From the NCBI RefSeq assembly GCF_001308015.1, contig NZ_LGYH01000001.1, positions 1 through 64,000 of the forward strand: a stretch of 64,000 nt of DNA, given 5' to 3'. This stretch comes from Neisseria sp. 83E34. GTDB taxonomy: Bacteria > Pseudomonadota > Gammaproteobacteria > Burkholderiales > Neisseriaceae. The notes under the pieces were generated by a model, which had not been told where the DNA came from, ran no database searches, and was given only the letters and a program-made list of their open reading frames with translations. The position numbers and the translations under genes were made by a program. Below are positions 49,743 through 59,617 of the stretch, in pieces (position 1 is the stretch's first letter; the number at the start of each line of letters is the position of its first letter).

Positions 49743-49766
49743 TTCAGACAGGCATGCCTGTCTGAA
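49743..49766. repeat. Head-to-head DUS forming a 24-bp perfect palindrome
   Basis: TTCAGACAGGCA is followed without a gap by TGCCTGTCTGAA; flanking T/A extends it to 26 bp. Unlike the other pairs there is no loop, so it cannot form a normal RNA hairpin but may form a cruciform. Confidence 0.85.
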
Positions 49767-49819
49767 AAAATAACAGCCAATCCGGTTTAAGGTAATTACC
49801 GAATGCAAACCGGATTGGC
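49764..49819 (-). terminator. Rho-independent terminator downstream of fetA
   Basis: GCCAATCCGGTTT and AAACCGGATTGGC (49776-49788, 49807-49819) form a 13-bp perfect stem. On the minus strand it is followed by TGTTATTTTTT. It lies about 315 bp beyond the fetA stop, so it may catch transcripts that pass the nearer DUS hairpin. Confidence 0.7.
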
Positions 49820-49923
49820 CGTAAACCGGAAATATTTTCGGTTTATATAAAGCCGCCCGAATGAGGGAATACAGAAAACTTTCCGGGCGGATTGCTGCTG
49901 AAAAGTTGTCGCGGTATTTGCGG

Positions 49924-50028
49924 TATAGTGAATCAATTTAAAAACAGTACACTCGCCATACCCGGGCTTGCCTCAAGTGCTTTGAATTCTGGTAATGTTG
50001 GGAGATACTCGGGTTGAGTCCGGGTATG
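49924..50028. repeat. Correia-like left end fused to a CATACCCGG inverted repeat
   Basis: TATAGTGAATCAATTTAAAA plus ACAGTAC (49924-49950) matches the remembered left end of the neisserial Correia element at 22 of 27 positions. It then passes into an unrelated segment bounded by CATACCCGG (49957-49965) and CCGGGTATG (50020-50028). No matching right Correia end was found. Confidence 0.5.
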
Positions 50029-50082
50029 ACGGCGCTGTTATTATGTGAGTGGTTTAACGATCATTGGTGTGTCATAGACATT

Positions 50083-50114
50083 GGTTTTCAGACAGGCATG
50101 ACTGTCTGAAAACC
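50083..50114. terminator. DUS hairpin at the fetA 3' end
   Basis: GGTTTTCAGACAG (50083-50095) pairs with CTGTCTGAAAACC (50102-50114), a 13-bp stem with a 6-nt loop. One arm is an exact DUS and the other has one mismatch (TGACTGTCTGAA). It lies 20 bp beyond the fetA stop. Confidence 0.75.
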
Positions 50115-50134
50115 AGTTGTCGTTACGACACAGA

Positions 50135-52219
50135 TTAGAAACGGTAATTCACACTCAGGCGGAAATCGCGGCCGGGTTCGGTGAGGCTGTTAGTGCCTGC
50201 CCGCTGACTATGGTTTTTGTAGTTTTTATCCAGCACGTTGTTGATGGAGAAGTTGACGTTCAGATCGTCTTTGCCGGTCGGTTTCCAGTTGGCATAAAGA
50301 TCGTTCACGCCATAACCGGAGCGGCGCACCAGAGAAGATGAAACCGAACCGTTTGAACCGCGCGAGCTTTGGGTGTAGCCGGCATTTTGCACATAGCGGC
50401 CGCGCCAGCCGATTTCCAGATTCGGATTGTCAAACTGATAAGCCAAACCGGTTGTCCAAGTGCGGCCCATCGGGATGGCGGTGGTGATGGTGTCGGCAGT
50501 TTGGCCGTCGAGCTTGGGTTTGCTGTATGCCACGCCGGCGCGGGCGGTTAAGCCGCCCCATTTGTAGGAAGCGCCCAGCTCATAGCCTTTGTTTTTCAGC
50601 TTGCCGCCGTTATACCAAGTGATGTTTTCCGCATCGCTGGTATAGGCTTGAACGTCTTTGATGGATTGGTGGAATACGCTGCCGGTTAAAGAGAGGGCGG
50701 AATTCCAGTTATATTTGACGCCCAGCTCTAGATTGCGCGAGCGTTCGGCTTTCAAATCCCCCTCATAGGAAATGTTGCGCCCGCCCGCTAAAGCAGCTTC
50801 ATACATGCGCGGGCTGCGGGTGGCGTATGCCAAGCTGGTGTTGAACGACAAATCATCGGTCACGTCGTAAATCACACCGACACTAGGATTAAGGTTGTTG
50901 CCGGAAACTTCTTTGCCGCTGGATGTGCGCATTTTGTAATAGTCGTGACGTAAGCCGGTTGTCAGCGTTACAGGGTGCAGATCCCAAATGCCTTCAACAT
51001 AGGCACCTAAATCGGTTTTTTTCTCGTTAACCGTATTCAGCAGCTTAGGTTCACCGCCACGGTTTCCTCGCGGTCTGTACATACGGCTGTCGGGTTTGGC
51101 TTCTTGCAAACGCCAGTTGAGGCCGTATTTCAACGTGAGGCGGTCAAACAGGCGGCTGTCGAGATTTAAGTTGGCGCCGATAGTTTCCACTTGGTTGGTC
51201 GGATTTTTATCGCCTGCGGGTTCTTCCCGTTTGGTGTTCATGCGATAAATATTGGTTTTTATTTTGTCGATAAAGCCGAAGCCGCCGCCTTTATATTCTA
51301 AGTTGGTGGTGTCTTGGGTCAGGATGCGGTAGCGCGGCGCATTGTTTTCAGTGTTGGGCGTTAGAGGATCAACTAAACGGGTAACAGATTCCCCGTTAGG
51401 GCCGCGCACGGTTTCGGTTTTCCAAGCTTGGGAAAAGTCGAACTCTTCGCGCAATGCACGTTGACCATAAGTTTTTTCCTGGCGGTGGCTCAATTCAACG
51501 CGGTTGTCTTCATTAAAGCGCAAGCCGCCTTTTATCAAAAGGGCACGCTGGCCTAAGGCGCTGTTTAATACGGTGTCGTTGCCTTCCAAATTTTTGTAGT
51601 GGCGGCCGCCTTTGTAATCACGGTCTTTTATCCAGTTGCCGGCTACCAAACCGTCAAACATGCCGTTTTCGCCATACACGGATGCACCGTATGACCAGCC
51701 TTTATTGCTGCTGGCACCTGCGTCCACTTTAAAGCCGATATTTTGACCTTCGCGCAATAAATCACGCGCTTCTACGGTTTCCGCCACGATCGCGCCGCTG
51801 GTTGCGCCGATGCCGGCAGAGGCCGAGCCCGTACCTTTTTGTACGGCAATTACTTTGACCAACGCAGGATCAAGAATGAAACGGCCGTTGTGGTGGAAAA
51901 TTTGCGCATCCGAATAAATATCGTCCACTTTAACGTCAATTTGATCTTGGCCCATACCACGGATGGTAAACCATTGGGATGTACCGTTACCGCCGCCGAT
52001 GCTCACGGCAGGTTCGTTGAACAAAACGTCTTTCAAATCAGTGGCTGTGCTTTCTTCCACGCTTTTGGTGGTTACGCGATGGGTAGAAGTTACACCTTCA
52101 CCTTTGACATGAACGGCTTGAACTTCTGTGCTGTCTGTATTGTCGGCAGCGTAGGTGAAGCCGGAAATCACGGCAAGTTGCAAAACGGTTAGTTTAAATA
52201 AGGGTGCAGCAGGACGCAT
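50135..52219 (-). CDS. fetA: TonB-dependent siderophore receptor FetA (FrpB)
   Basis: FetA takes up ferric catecholate siderophores such as enterobactin across the outer membrane. The 694-residue protein has a signal peptide ending at TYA. Its plug (ESTATDLKDVLFNEPAVSIG, GGNGTSQWFTIRGMGQDQ, IDVKVDDIYSDAQIFHHNGR) and its barrel end (PNLEIGWRGRYVQ; NNVLDKNYKNHSQR; FRLSVNYRF) closely resemble meningococcal FetA as I recall it. The ATG follows TTGAGGA. A Fur box lies upstream, and there is no poly-C promoter tract. The usual partner fetB is not next to it. Confidence 0.92.
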   Translation of the reverse strand: MRPAAPLFKLTVLQLAVISGFTYAADNTDSTEVQAVHVKGEGVTSTHRVTTKSVEESTATDLKDVLFNEPAVSIGGGNGTSQWFTIRGMGQDQIDVKVDDIYSDAQIFHHNGRFILDPALVKVIAVQKGTGSASAGIGATSGAIVAETVEARDLLREGQNIGFKVDAGASSNKGWSYGASVYGENGMFDGLVAGNWIKDRDYKGGRHYKNLEGNDTVLNSALGQRALLIKGGLRFNEDNRVELSHRQEKTYGQRALREEFDFSQAWKTETVRGPNGESVTRLVDPLTPNTENNAPRYRILTQDTTNLEYKGGGFGFIDKIKTNIYRMNTKREEPAGDKNPTNQVETIGANLNLDSRLFDRLTLKYGLNWRLQEAKPDSRMYRPRGNRGGEPKLLNTVNEKKTDLGAYVEGIWDLHPVTLTTGLRHDYYKMRTSSGKEVSGNNLNPSVGVIYDVTDDLSFNTSLAYATRSPRMYEAALAGGRNISYEGDLKAERSRNLELGVKYNWNSALSLTGSVFHQSIKDVQAYTSDAENITWYNGGKLKNKGYELGASYKWGGLTARAGVAYSKPKLDGQTADTITTAIPMGRTWTTGLAYQFDNPNLEIGWRGRYVQNAGYTQSSRGSNGSVSSSLVRRSGYGVNDLYANWKPTGKDDLNVNFSINNVLDKNYKNHSQRAGTNSLTEPGRDFRLSVNYRF

Positions 52220-52287
52220 GGGGTTATATCCTCAAGTTTGGTGTATTTAAAAAACTTAGCATTCTCACTTTGCTTTTATATATGAAA

Positions 52288-52306
52288 GAAAATTATTATC
52301 ATTTTA
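52288..52306. promoter_or_regulatory. Fur box of fetA
   Basis: GAAAATTATTATCATTTTA matches the consensus GATAATGATAATCATTATC at 14 of 19 positions and lies 69-87 bp upstream of the fetA start codon. Iron-loaded Fur would repress here. Confidence 0.7.
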
Positions 52307-52457
52307 AAAAGCAACAGCATTTTAACTGAACTATAAAACAACTGTCTAATATGAAATGTTTTAATAGACAGGTTTTAAAATGAATTAAAGAATAGGGCGC
52401 AATGGAGCAAGGTGAGTGTAAACATAATGCTTGTCTGAAAAAAATTAATGCGGGCCT

Positions 52458-52485
52458 CTTGAATTTTCGGGTACAAACCTTATCT
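52458..52485 (+). promoter_or_regulatory. Sigma-32 heat-shock promoter of groES
   Basis: CTTGAAT (52458-52464), 13 bp, then CCTTATCT (52478-52485), fitting the RpoH consensus CTTGAAA-N13/14-CCCCATNT in both boxes with few mismatches. It lies 83 bp upstream of the groES ATG. Confidence 0.7.
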
Positions 52486-52568
52486 AGCTCCCCGTTAACA
52501 AGGTTTGTTTGTTTTGTTTCCGCGAAACAAATAGTTATGAGTTTAAGTTATTTTATTGGAGATATTTT

Positions 52569-52856
52569 ATGGGTATCCGTCCTTTACACGACCGTGTGGT
52601 TGTAAAACGTTTGGAAGCTGAAGAGAAAACAGCATCTGGTATTGTGCTGCCTGGTGCGGCTGCAGAAAAACCCGACATGGGTGAAGTGATTGCCGTAGGT
52701 GCAGGCAAAGTCGGTAAAGACGGCCAGCGCCGCGCATTGGATGTAAAAGTAGGCGATAAAGTGATTTTCGGTAAATACAGCGGCCAAACTGTTAAAGTGG
52801 ACGGTGAAGAACTGCTGGTGATGCGCGAAGAAGATATTTTCGGTATCGTTGAATAA
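52569..52856 (+). CDS. groES: Co-chaperonin GroES
   Basis: GroES caps the GroEL folding chamber. ATG 52569 ([20 protein letters not shown]) is the family start and gives 95 residues; the frame from 52509 adds 20 unrelated residues. TTGGAG lies 8 bp upstream. The mobile loop [21 protein letters not shown] and the roof segment are present, and it ends [10 protein letters not shown]. groEL follows only after 361 bp, much wider than in most bacteria. Confidence 0.97.
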   Translation: MGIRPLHDRVVVKRLEAEEKTASGIVLPGAAAEKPDMGEVIAVGAGKVGKDGQRRALDVKVGDKVIFGKYSGQTVKVDGEELLVMREEDIFGIVE

Positions 52857-54861
<2,005 letters not shown>

Positions 54862-54894
54862 TGCTTGTCTGAAACCCTTTGGTTTATTTTAAGA

Positions 54895-54922
54895 TGCCTG
54901 TCTGAAAGTTTTCAGACAGGCA
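54895..54922 (+). terminator. DUS hairpin terminator after groEL
   Basis: TGCCTGTCTGAA (54895-54906) and TTCAGACAGGCA (54911-54922), followed by TTTTGTTTT. A degenerate DUS (TGCTTGTCTGAA) directly follows the groEL stop. Confidence 0.85.
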
Positions 54923-54955
54923 TTTTGTTTTGATAAACGGAAAGTTGTGAATGGG

Positions 54956-55136
54956 TATAGTGAGTGAATCTATGTAGTCAATCAACGCATTTTTGATACA
55001 AAGCAGTAGGCCGAAGACAGTACAATACAAGTAGTACGGGACTGATTTTGTTGCTACTTCAGAAGCTTACAAAATCGTTCTCTTTGAGCCAAGATGCAGT
55101 AACACCGTAGCAGAAATAAAGTTTATTTGCGATATA
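54956..55136. repeat. Diverged Correia-like repeat element
   Basis: The 181-bp segment starts TATAGTGAGTGAAT and ends with GATATA. Its core keeps blocks of the Correia element in order: GACAGTACAA, GTAGTACGGGACTGATT, GCTACTTCAGAAGCTTA, AATCGTTCTCTTTGAGC and ACACCGTA. The internal GATTTTGT/ACAAAATC inverted repeat (55044-55051, 55069-55076) matches the position of the hairpin in the long form. Alignment is from memory. It lies between two DUS hairpins. Confidence 0.7.
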
Positions 55137-55148
55137 AAAGTGTCATGA

Positions 55149-55180
55149 TGCCTGTCTGAAAACAGCTTTTCAGACAGGCA
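55149..55180. terminator. Inverted DUS pair in groEL-mrcA spacer
   Basis: TGCCTGTCTGAA (55149-55160) and TTCAGACAGGCA (55169-55180) form a 12-bp stem. It lies just outside the Correia-like repeat and does not adjoin a gene end. Confidence 0.7.
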
Positions 55181-55294
55181 TCATTTCATTCCTAATCATG
55201 TCGGCCTCAAGTTTGCATTAAGTATTTTCTTAAATCTAAAAGCTTAGCTGCAGCGGGTAGAAATGTATGGTTCTCCGGCTGGCTTTAAGTGGAT

Positions 55295-55333
55295 AAAAAA
55301 AGCCGACTGTCTTGTGTACAGTCGACTTTTTTA
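55295..55333 (-). terminator. Bidirectional terminator after mrcA
   Basis: AAAAAGCCGACTGT pairs with ACAGTCGACTTTTT (one mismatch) around CTTGTGT. A- and T-runs on both sides allow use in either direction. It lies 18 bp beyond the mrcA stop. Confidence 0.88.
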
Positions 55334-55350
55334 TCTGGATCATGCTTTTG

Positions 55351-57741
55351 TTAGAATAAAGCATCCAGATTGCTATTGCCTCCTCTTCCTGAGTTTTCAG
55401 GCGTAGGTCTGTTAATCGGCTCTACAACGGTCTCTTGGCCGGAGTTAGACGTATTACCCGGAGAGCGCGGTTTGGATGCGTTTCCGCTCGGGCGACGTTG
55501 AGATGTAATTGGTCCGCTTGCGCGATTGTCGAGAGCCAGTTTGGGGTTGGTGGATTGTTGCTCTTTTAGGAAATACTCGCCACCTCGGTTAACTAGTCCG
55601 GAAGGAACAGCCATCCCTTTACTGGGTGTGCCTTTTAGAGCGAAACGCATATAACTTACCCAAACAGGTAGGGCGATCGTGCCGCCGTAACCTGCGCGCC
55701 CCATGCTGGTTGGTTTGTCGAAGCCGATGTAAACGGCGGTGACAATCTCAGGGTTGAAACCAACAAACCAGGCATCTTTATTGTCATTGGTAGTACCCGT
55801 TTTACCTGCGATATCCGAACGGCCTAATGCATTGGCTCGGGTGGCAGTACCGCGGCGGACAACATCCTGCATCATTTTATACATGATGTAAGCGTTACGG
55901 GGATCAATAACTTGCGGAGCAGTTTCTCCTGCCACTAAGGGCTTCATTTGCGCACGCAGATTATTGTTACTGTCATAAATCTTATCAATCACAAAAGATG
56001 AAACTTTATAACCACCATTGGCAAATACAGCGTAACCTTCAGCTACTTGCAGCGGTGTTGCTAGCCCCGTACCCAAAGACATAGACAAGCCGGCAGGATG
56101 GTCTGCGGCATTAAAGCCAAACCGCTGAATATATTGTTGTGCGTAAGGTATACCGATCGACATCAGAATTCTGATGGAAACCATGTTCTTCGATTTGGTT
56201 AATGCCTGACGAAGCGTGATAAAGCCTGAATAGGTGCCATCCGCGTTTTTGGGCTGCCACGGTCGGCCGCCTGTACCATGTCCGGGAAGTGACAAAGGTG
56301 CGTCGTTTATCACGGTAGCGGCAGTCATGCCTTTGGCTAAGGCGGCAGAATAAATGAAAGGTTTAAAGGTTGAACCGGGTTGGCGTTGCGCCTGTGTGGC
56401 ACGGTTGAAGCTTTTGCTGTGGAAATCATAACCGCCGACTAAGGCGCGGATTGCCCCTGTTTTGGCTTCAAGAGAAACCAAAGCACCTTGCAAGAGTGGC
56501 TCTTGTACTACTGTCCAACCGCCGTTTTTAAGTTTGCTTAAACGGATAACGGCGCCACGGCGGATTTGTGCATCCCCCATCTTTGTGTTGTTCAGGGCGC
56601 GGGCGGCAAAGCCTAAGTTGATACTGGTTCGTTTACCATTAGGCAATTGGACTTGCACACCTTTCTTGCCCGCAGAAGTAACAACAGCAGGAACCATGCC
56701 GTCTACGGCATAGAGTTTGGATAGATAATCGTTGATATCCTCTTCTTCGTTTTCACTTTTTTCTAAATCAATGTAATGCTCTGCTCCACGATAGCTGCTT
56801 CCTCTGTCAAAGCCGCGTAGTGTACGGCGCAGGGCTTCAGTAGCCACTTTTTGATTTTCTGTGCTGACCGTTGTATAGACTTTAAAACCTTGCGTATAAG
56901 CGGATTCGCCGTATTTTTCATAAAGCTCTTGGCGAACCATCTCGGCAACATACAAAGCACTTTGATCAATCTGTTGTACATAGCGCTCGTAATGTAAATT
57001 TTCATTTAGTGCCTGTGCACGCTCGCTGGGAGTGATCATTTTTTCTTCAACCATGTTGTTTAAAATGTACTCTTGGCGGAGTTTGGCTCGTTCAGGATTT
57101 ACAATAGGGTTGAATGTTGACGGAGCCTTGGGAAGGCCGGCCAGAATGGTTGCTTCTGCTAAGGTTAGTTTTTGTACAGGTTTATTGAAATAGATTTGAG
57201 AAGCTGCTGCAAAACCGTAAGCCCGTTGCCCTAAATAAATTTGGTTGAAATACAACTCTAAAATTTGGTCTTTGGTTAGAGACTGCTCGATTTTGTAGGC
57301 AAGCAAAGCTTCATTGAATTTTCGGGTAAACGTCTGCTCGTTTGTTAAAAAGAAATTTCTTGCAACTTGTTGCGTAATTGTACTGGCACCGGAGCGTACG
57401 CCACCTGTCATATTGCTGATTACCGCGCGTCCGACACCGATGACATCAACGCCCCAGTGGTTGTAAAAACGCTTATCTTCTGCTGCCAATACAGCATCTT
57501 TTAAAACTTTTGGGAAATCCTCTATTTTTGTAAAAGCGCGCCGTTCCTCGCCGTATAAACCAATTAACTTTCCATCGGAAGAATAAATTGTGAGGGGCAT
57601 TCTGGGCTGATAATGTTGGACGGTATCTAAAGAAGGGAGTTTAGGATAGGTAACTAACACTGCTATGGCTAGCAAGCCAATTGCAAATAATGCTAAACCT
57701 AAAAAAAGCCCTAAGAATATGGTGATAATTTTTTTAATCAT
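55351..57741 (-). CDS. mrcA: Penicillin-binding protein 1A
   Basis: A bifunctional peptidoglycan synthase (ponA in Neisseria). I start at ATG 57741 (MIKKIITIFLGLFLGLALFA), 796 residues; the frame extends 18 codons further without family match. A membrane anchor (7-30) is followed by the glycosyltransferase domain with EDKRFYNHWGVDVIG and STITQQVARNFFL. The transpeptidase domain has the Ser nucleophile in PGSTFKPF, SKN in TKSKNMVS, and KTG in AGKTGTTND. The C-terminus is Pro/Ser/Asn-rich. It diverges from pilM, as in meningococci. Confidence 0.96.
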   Translation of the reverse strand: MIKKIITIFLGLFLGLALFAIGLLAIAVLVTYPKLPSLDTVQHYQPRMPLTIYSSDGKLIGLYGEERRAFTKIEDFPKVLKDAVLAAEDKRFYNHWGVDVIGVGRAVISNMTGGVRSGASTITQQVARNFFLTNEQTFTRKFNEALLAYKIEQSLTKDQILELYFNQIYLGQRAYGFAAASQIYFNKPVQKLTLAEATILAGLPKAPSTFNPIVNPERAKLRQEYILNNMVEEKMITPSERAQALNENLHYERYVQQIDQSALYVAEMVRQELYEKYGESAYTQGFKVYTTVSTENQKVATEALRRTLRGFDRGSSYRGAEHYIDLEKSENEEEDINDYLSKLYAVDGMVPAVVTSAGKKGVQVQLPNGKRTSINLGFAARALNNTKMGDAQIRRGAVIRLSKLKNGGWTVVQEPLLQGALVSLEAKTGAIRALVGGYDFHSKSFNRATQAQRQPGSTFKPFIYSAALAKGMTAATVINDAPLSLPGHGTGGRPWQPKNADGTYSGFITLRQALTKSKNMVSIRILMSIGIPYAQQYIQRFGFNAADHPAGLSMSLGTGLATPLQVAEGYAVFANGGYKVSSFVIDKIYDSNNNLRAQMKPLVAGETAPQVIDPRNAYIMYKMMQDVVRRGTATRANALGRSDIAGKTGTTNDNKDAWFVGFNPEIVTAVYIGFDKPTSMGRAGYGGTIALPVWVSYMRFALKGTPSKGMAVPSGLVNRGGEYFLKEQQSTNPKLALDNRASGPITSQRRPSGNASKPRSPGNTSNSGQETVVEPINRPTPENSGRGGNSNLDALF

Positions 57742-57894
57742 AGCGGAATAATAAATTTTGCCATTGCTGGCTTTAAATAAAGTAAAATGATACAAATATT
57801 TCGTGGAGTACTTAAATTAAAACCACAAAATATACTTAAACAACTTACGGAAGCCAACACTGTTGCTTACTCTACTTGGCAGGAAACTTACATT

Positions 57895-58992
57895 ATGCGT
57901 TTATTAAAAAACCAAAATAATACAACGAACAAAGCTTCGGCAGGTCTTACTTCTCGCGGATCGGTAGGTGTGGATATTAGTCAGAAAGCCATCAAAATGG
58001 TTCAGCTGACAGGGCGTAGTTTAAACCAAATTCAATTGGAAAAGTACGTTATTACAAAGCTACCGAAAAATATCATTCGTGGTAATCAAATTCAAGATTA
58101 CGATCAATTAGTATCTTATTTGCAACATGCTTATAGCCAACTTAATACCTCCAGTAAAAATATTGTCGCAGCAATGCCACAGGGTATGGTTACTGTAGAA
58201 ACGGCTGTGCATCCGCGCGAAAGCGAGATGAGTTTGGAAGCATTTGCAGAAAATGAAATTTCTCAATTTGGTTCAATTGAAGAGATGAATTACGATTACC
58301 AAGTGGTTGGTAATTCCGTTATCCCTTTGGGGAAACAAGTTTTATTGGTTGCTGCACGTAAAGAAGATATTGAGCCTCGTATTGAAGCATTAGAAAGCGC
58401 CAATTTATCCCCATCATATATGGATGTGGATTTATTTGCGCAGTGTAATGCGTTTTCTTTTTGGATTAACCAACATGCGCCTGAGCTTACTGATGAAAAA
58501 ATAGCAGTTATTGATGTAGGCGATTACCAAATGCAGGCAATGGTTCTGCAAAAAGGCCAGATTCTTTACAAACAAGAAACGCCGGTTAGTGGGGAGCAAT
58601 TGATTCAACTGATTCAGCGTACTTACCAGGTAACGGAAGAAGAGGCTGAAAATATGAAGGCTTCCGTGGAAAGCAGACCGCTGGACTATCAATCGCAAAT
58701 AGCGGACCGCTTCAATATTCAGATTGCTCAGGAAATACAGCGCGTTCTTCAATTTTATTATACGACGCAAGCAAGTGACCAATTTTCAAGCGTAAAACAT
58801 ATTTTCCTTACGGGAACAGCTTCACTTCAGGAAGGCCTACCTGAAACAGTATTTTCACAAACAAATACGGCTGCCCAGTGCGTTAGCCCAATTATTTATG
58901 CTATGCACGGTAAAAGAATTGATTTATCACAACTACAGCAAGACGCCGCATTGCTGACCACAGCTTTCGGCTTAGCACTAAGGGGTTTATAA
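57895..58992 (+). CDS. pilM: Type IV pilus assembly protein PilM
   Basis: PilM is an actin-like cytoplasmic protein that binds the PilN N-terminus and links the pilus alignment complex to the motor. ATG 57895 (MRLLKNQNNTT) with AGGAAA upstream gives 365 residues; the longer frame from 57787 crosses into the divergent control region. Features include SVGVDISQKAIKMVQL (phosphate 1 motif), VIDVGDYQMQAMVLQ, and IFLTGTASLQEGLPE. It is first in pilMNOPQ, with pilN 1 bp after. Confidence 0.94.
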   Translation: MRLLKNQNNTTNKASAGLTSRGSVGVDISQKAIKMVQLTGRSLNQIQLEKYVITKLPKNIIRGNQIQDYDQLVSYLQHAYSQLNTSSKNIVAAMPQGMVTVETAVHPRESEMSLEAFAENEISQFGSIEEMNYDYQVVGNSVIPLGKQVLLVAARKEDIEPRIEALESANLSPSYMDVDLFAQCNAFSFWINQHAPELTDEKIAVIDVGDYQMQAMVLQKGQILYKQETPVSGEQLIQLIQRTYQVTEEEAENMKASVESRPLDYQSQIADRFNIQIAQEIQRVLQFYYTTQASDQFSSVKHIFLTGTASLQEGLPETVFSQTNTAAQCVSPIIYAMHGKRIDLSQLQQDAALLTTAFGLALRGL

Positions 58993-58993
58993 A

Positions 58994-59617
58994 ATGATTG
59001 AATTAACGCGAATTAATCTTCTGCCTTATCGGGAGCAGATTGAGCAGCGTCAGAAGCAGCGTTTTAAGACATTGATGCTTTTGGCGCTCGCCGCAGGTGT
59101 CGGCTTATCAGTTGTAGCCTATATGGGGATCGGGGCGGCGATTAGTAAGCAAGAAGAAAGAAATGCTTTTTTAACCAAAGAAATTGAACAAGAAGACAAG
59201 AAGCTAGTTGAAATTAAAAAGCTGAGTCAAGAAAAGCGCAATTTTTTGGATAGAAAACAAAAAATTGAAGAACTTCAACATAAGAGATTCCAAGCTGCTT
59301 ATATCGTTGATACTCTAAATGTATTGATTCCTGAGGGTACTCATCTTACTTCTATTAAGGTCGGTGAGAATCCGAATACCTATCTTATCAATGGTAAAGC
59401 AACCAGTGATAATAAGATTGCAATATTTATGAGGTCGATACCCAGCACAGGCTTGTTTACACAGCCGGAACTATTGAGTATTAAGCAGGTTGATAAAGCA
59501 CAGGAATTTTCATTGAAAGTATTGTTAAATCAATATAGTTCACCTGCGCAGAAAAATAGCAATATTGATACAGAGGCTAAGTTGGAAAACACAGGGGATG
59601 TAAACAATGGCCAATAA
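58994..59617 (+). CDS. pilN: Type IV pilus assembly protein PilN
   Basis: PilN is an inner-membrane bitopic protein of the alignment complex. The 207-residue protein starts MIELTRINLLPYREQIEQRQ, whose INLLPYRE motif is the PilM-binding site. One membrane helix follows at about residues 24-45, then a periplasmic coiled coil (KEIEQEDKKLVEIKKLSQEK) and a ferredoxin-like domain. Its end overlaps the pilO start by 11 bp. Confidence 0.94.
   Translation: MIELTRINLLPYREQIEQRQKQRFKTLMLLALAAGVGLSVVAYMGIGAAISKQEERNAFLTKEIEQEDKKLVEIKKLSQEKRNFLDRKQKIEELQHKRFQAAYIVDTLNVLIPEGTHLTSIKVGENPNTYLINGKATSDNKIAIFMRSIPSTGLFTQPELLSIKQVDKAQEFSLKVLLNQYSSPAQKNSNIDTEAKLENTGDVNNGQ

Larger units (their letters stand above)
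49357..50134. repeat. Gene-poor island of repeats between ppc and fetA
   Basis: This 778-bp region holds unpaired DUS copies (49395, 49471), a 25-bp dRS3-like inverted repeat CATATC/GATATG (49539-49563), the palindromic DUS pair (49743-49766), the fetA terminator (49776-49819), a CCGCCCG/CGGGCGG hairpin (49853-49890), a Correia-like left end (49924-49950), a CATACCCGG/CCGGGTATG element (49957-50028) and a further DUS hairpin (50083-50114). A 65-codon minus-strand frame (49611-49808) has no recognisable product and runs through the DUS pair and terminator, so I do not call it a gene. Confidence 0.65.
52220..52568. promoter_or_regulatory. Divergent fetA-groES control region
   Basis: This 349-bp spacer holds the fetA Fur box (52288-52306), TATATATAAAA as a possible fetA -10 on the minus strand at about 52273-52283, a degenerate DUS (TGCTTGTCTGAA near 52429) and the groES heat-shock promoter (52458-52485). 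There is no gene. Confidence 0.6.

Noticed and set aside
49611-49808. 65-codon minus-strand ORF in the ppc-fetA spacer
   Set aside because: It reads through the DUS palindrome and a terminator stem and matches no family I recognise. At most it is a gene remnant.
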